Positions 43,041-43,107 of a DNA stretch of 43,107 bases are shown piece after piece. Position 1 is the stretch's first letter. Every line of letters begins with the position of its first letter. The notes below the pieces were generated by a model, which was not told the DNA's origin, searched no databases, and saw nothing but the letters and a program-made list of their open reading frames with translations. A program made the translations under genes and the position numbers. Origin of the DNA: an uncultured Planctomycetaceae bacterium (GTDB lineage: Bacteria > Planctomycetota > Planctomycetia > Planctomycetales > Planctomycetaceae); assembly GCA_903858815.1 (NCBI GenBank), contig CAIOKE010000176.1, forward strand, positions 1 to 43,107. Reading direction: 5' to 3'.

Positions 43041-43107
43041 CCCGCCGAGCGACCTGTCACAACCCCGAGACCGCCCAGCGCCGTTTACCTGATGCCTGTC
43101 CAAAAAC

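Larger units (their letters stand above)
42567..43107. repeat. Gene-free mosaic of dispersed repeats (locus C)
   Basis: These 541 bases after the Hsp70 gene contain no supportable gene. Repeats found: R3-type hairpin copies at 42589-42608, 42652-42671 and 42892-42911; an inverted R2 copy at 42727-42792 overlapping a GGAA-loop hairpin (42780-42797); and inverted R1 copies at 42827-42880 and 42981-43040. The first and third R3 copies share a longer unit ending in ACACCCATCCAAACGC and CTTCGGGAGG. Translations such as GRGSCRAV and GTPEHQLGDTHPNALRE recur only because the DNA is repeated. Confidence 0.88.

Overview
The window reads as a chromosomal segment of a planctomycete. The evidence is a DUF1559 prepilin-like protein, secreted sulfatases, a very large PVC-type cytochrome c/HEAT protein, a DUF3500 protein, a planctomycete-style ECF sigma factor overlapping a membrane anti-sigma-like gene, and dispersed repeats whose spurious translations are typical of the phylum. 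No rRNA, tRNA, CRISPR array, transposase or phage gene was seen.

Layout. (1) 1-9266, mostly housekeeping: 3' end of a nucleotide-sugar dehydrogenase, a nitroreductase, a class I/II aminotransferase, a DUF1559 protein with a terminator, a zinc-ribbon membrane protein, hisH, a short pheT lacking the tRNA-binding insert, panD, and on the minus strand a DUF3500 protein. (2) 9445-18159, a co-directional secreted-protein cluster headed by an ECF sigma factor and its overlapping anti-sigma-like partner: a beta-sandwich protein, a sulfatase, a helical LTxxQ-like protein, an SHD1-YHYH-PEBP fusion and a second sulfatase broken by a one-base frameshift. Several of these carry Gly-rich tails or linkers. 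(3) 18160-18853, a gene-free mosaic of dispersed hairpin repeats, then the 1052-residue cytochrome/HEAT protein. (4) 22087-37785, a Tad (Flp) pilus locus in two converging arms. The plus arm holds an AAA ATPase, two tandem flp genes with identical products, the prepilin peptidase, tadA/cpaF, tadB, tadC, cpaB and three TadE/TadG-type minor pilins. The minus arm holds cpaE/tadZ, the secretin cpaC, an OmpA-like protein and a TPR lipoprotein. Between the arms lie a DUF1579 gene and a second repeat mosaic. (5) 37888-42566: a Tsr3/DTW-like protein and a 59-residue coiled-coil protein (minus), diverging from a Methyltransf_32-type methyltransferase, a dolichyl-phosphate-mannose-synthase-like glycosyltransferase and an Hsp70-family protein. 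(6) 42567-43107, a third repeat mosaic.

How it works together: the Tad genes supply a full Flp pilus machine: pilin, peptidase, motor ATPase, inner-membrane platform, periplasmic CpaB, outer-membrane secretin, localisation factor and minor pilins. The sigma-factor cluster looks like a regulated envelope or extracellular programme built around sulfatases. The most unusual sequence-level signal is a pair of closely similar two-hairpin elements inside the Tad plus arm, one before tadA/cpaF (ending in an intrinsic terminator) and one before tadE. Their differences keep the pairing, so they are candidates for an undescribed cis-regulatory RNA.
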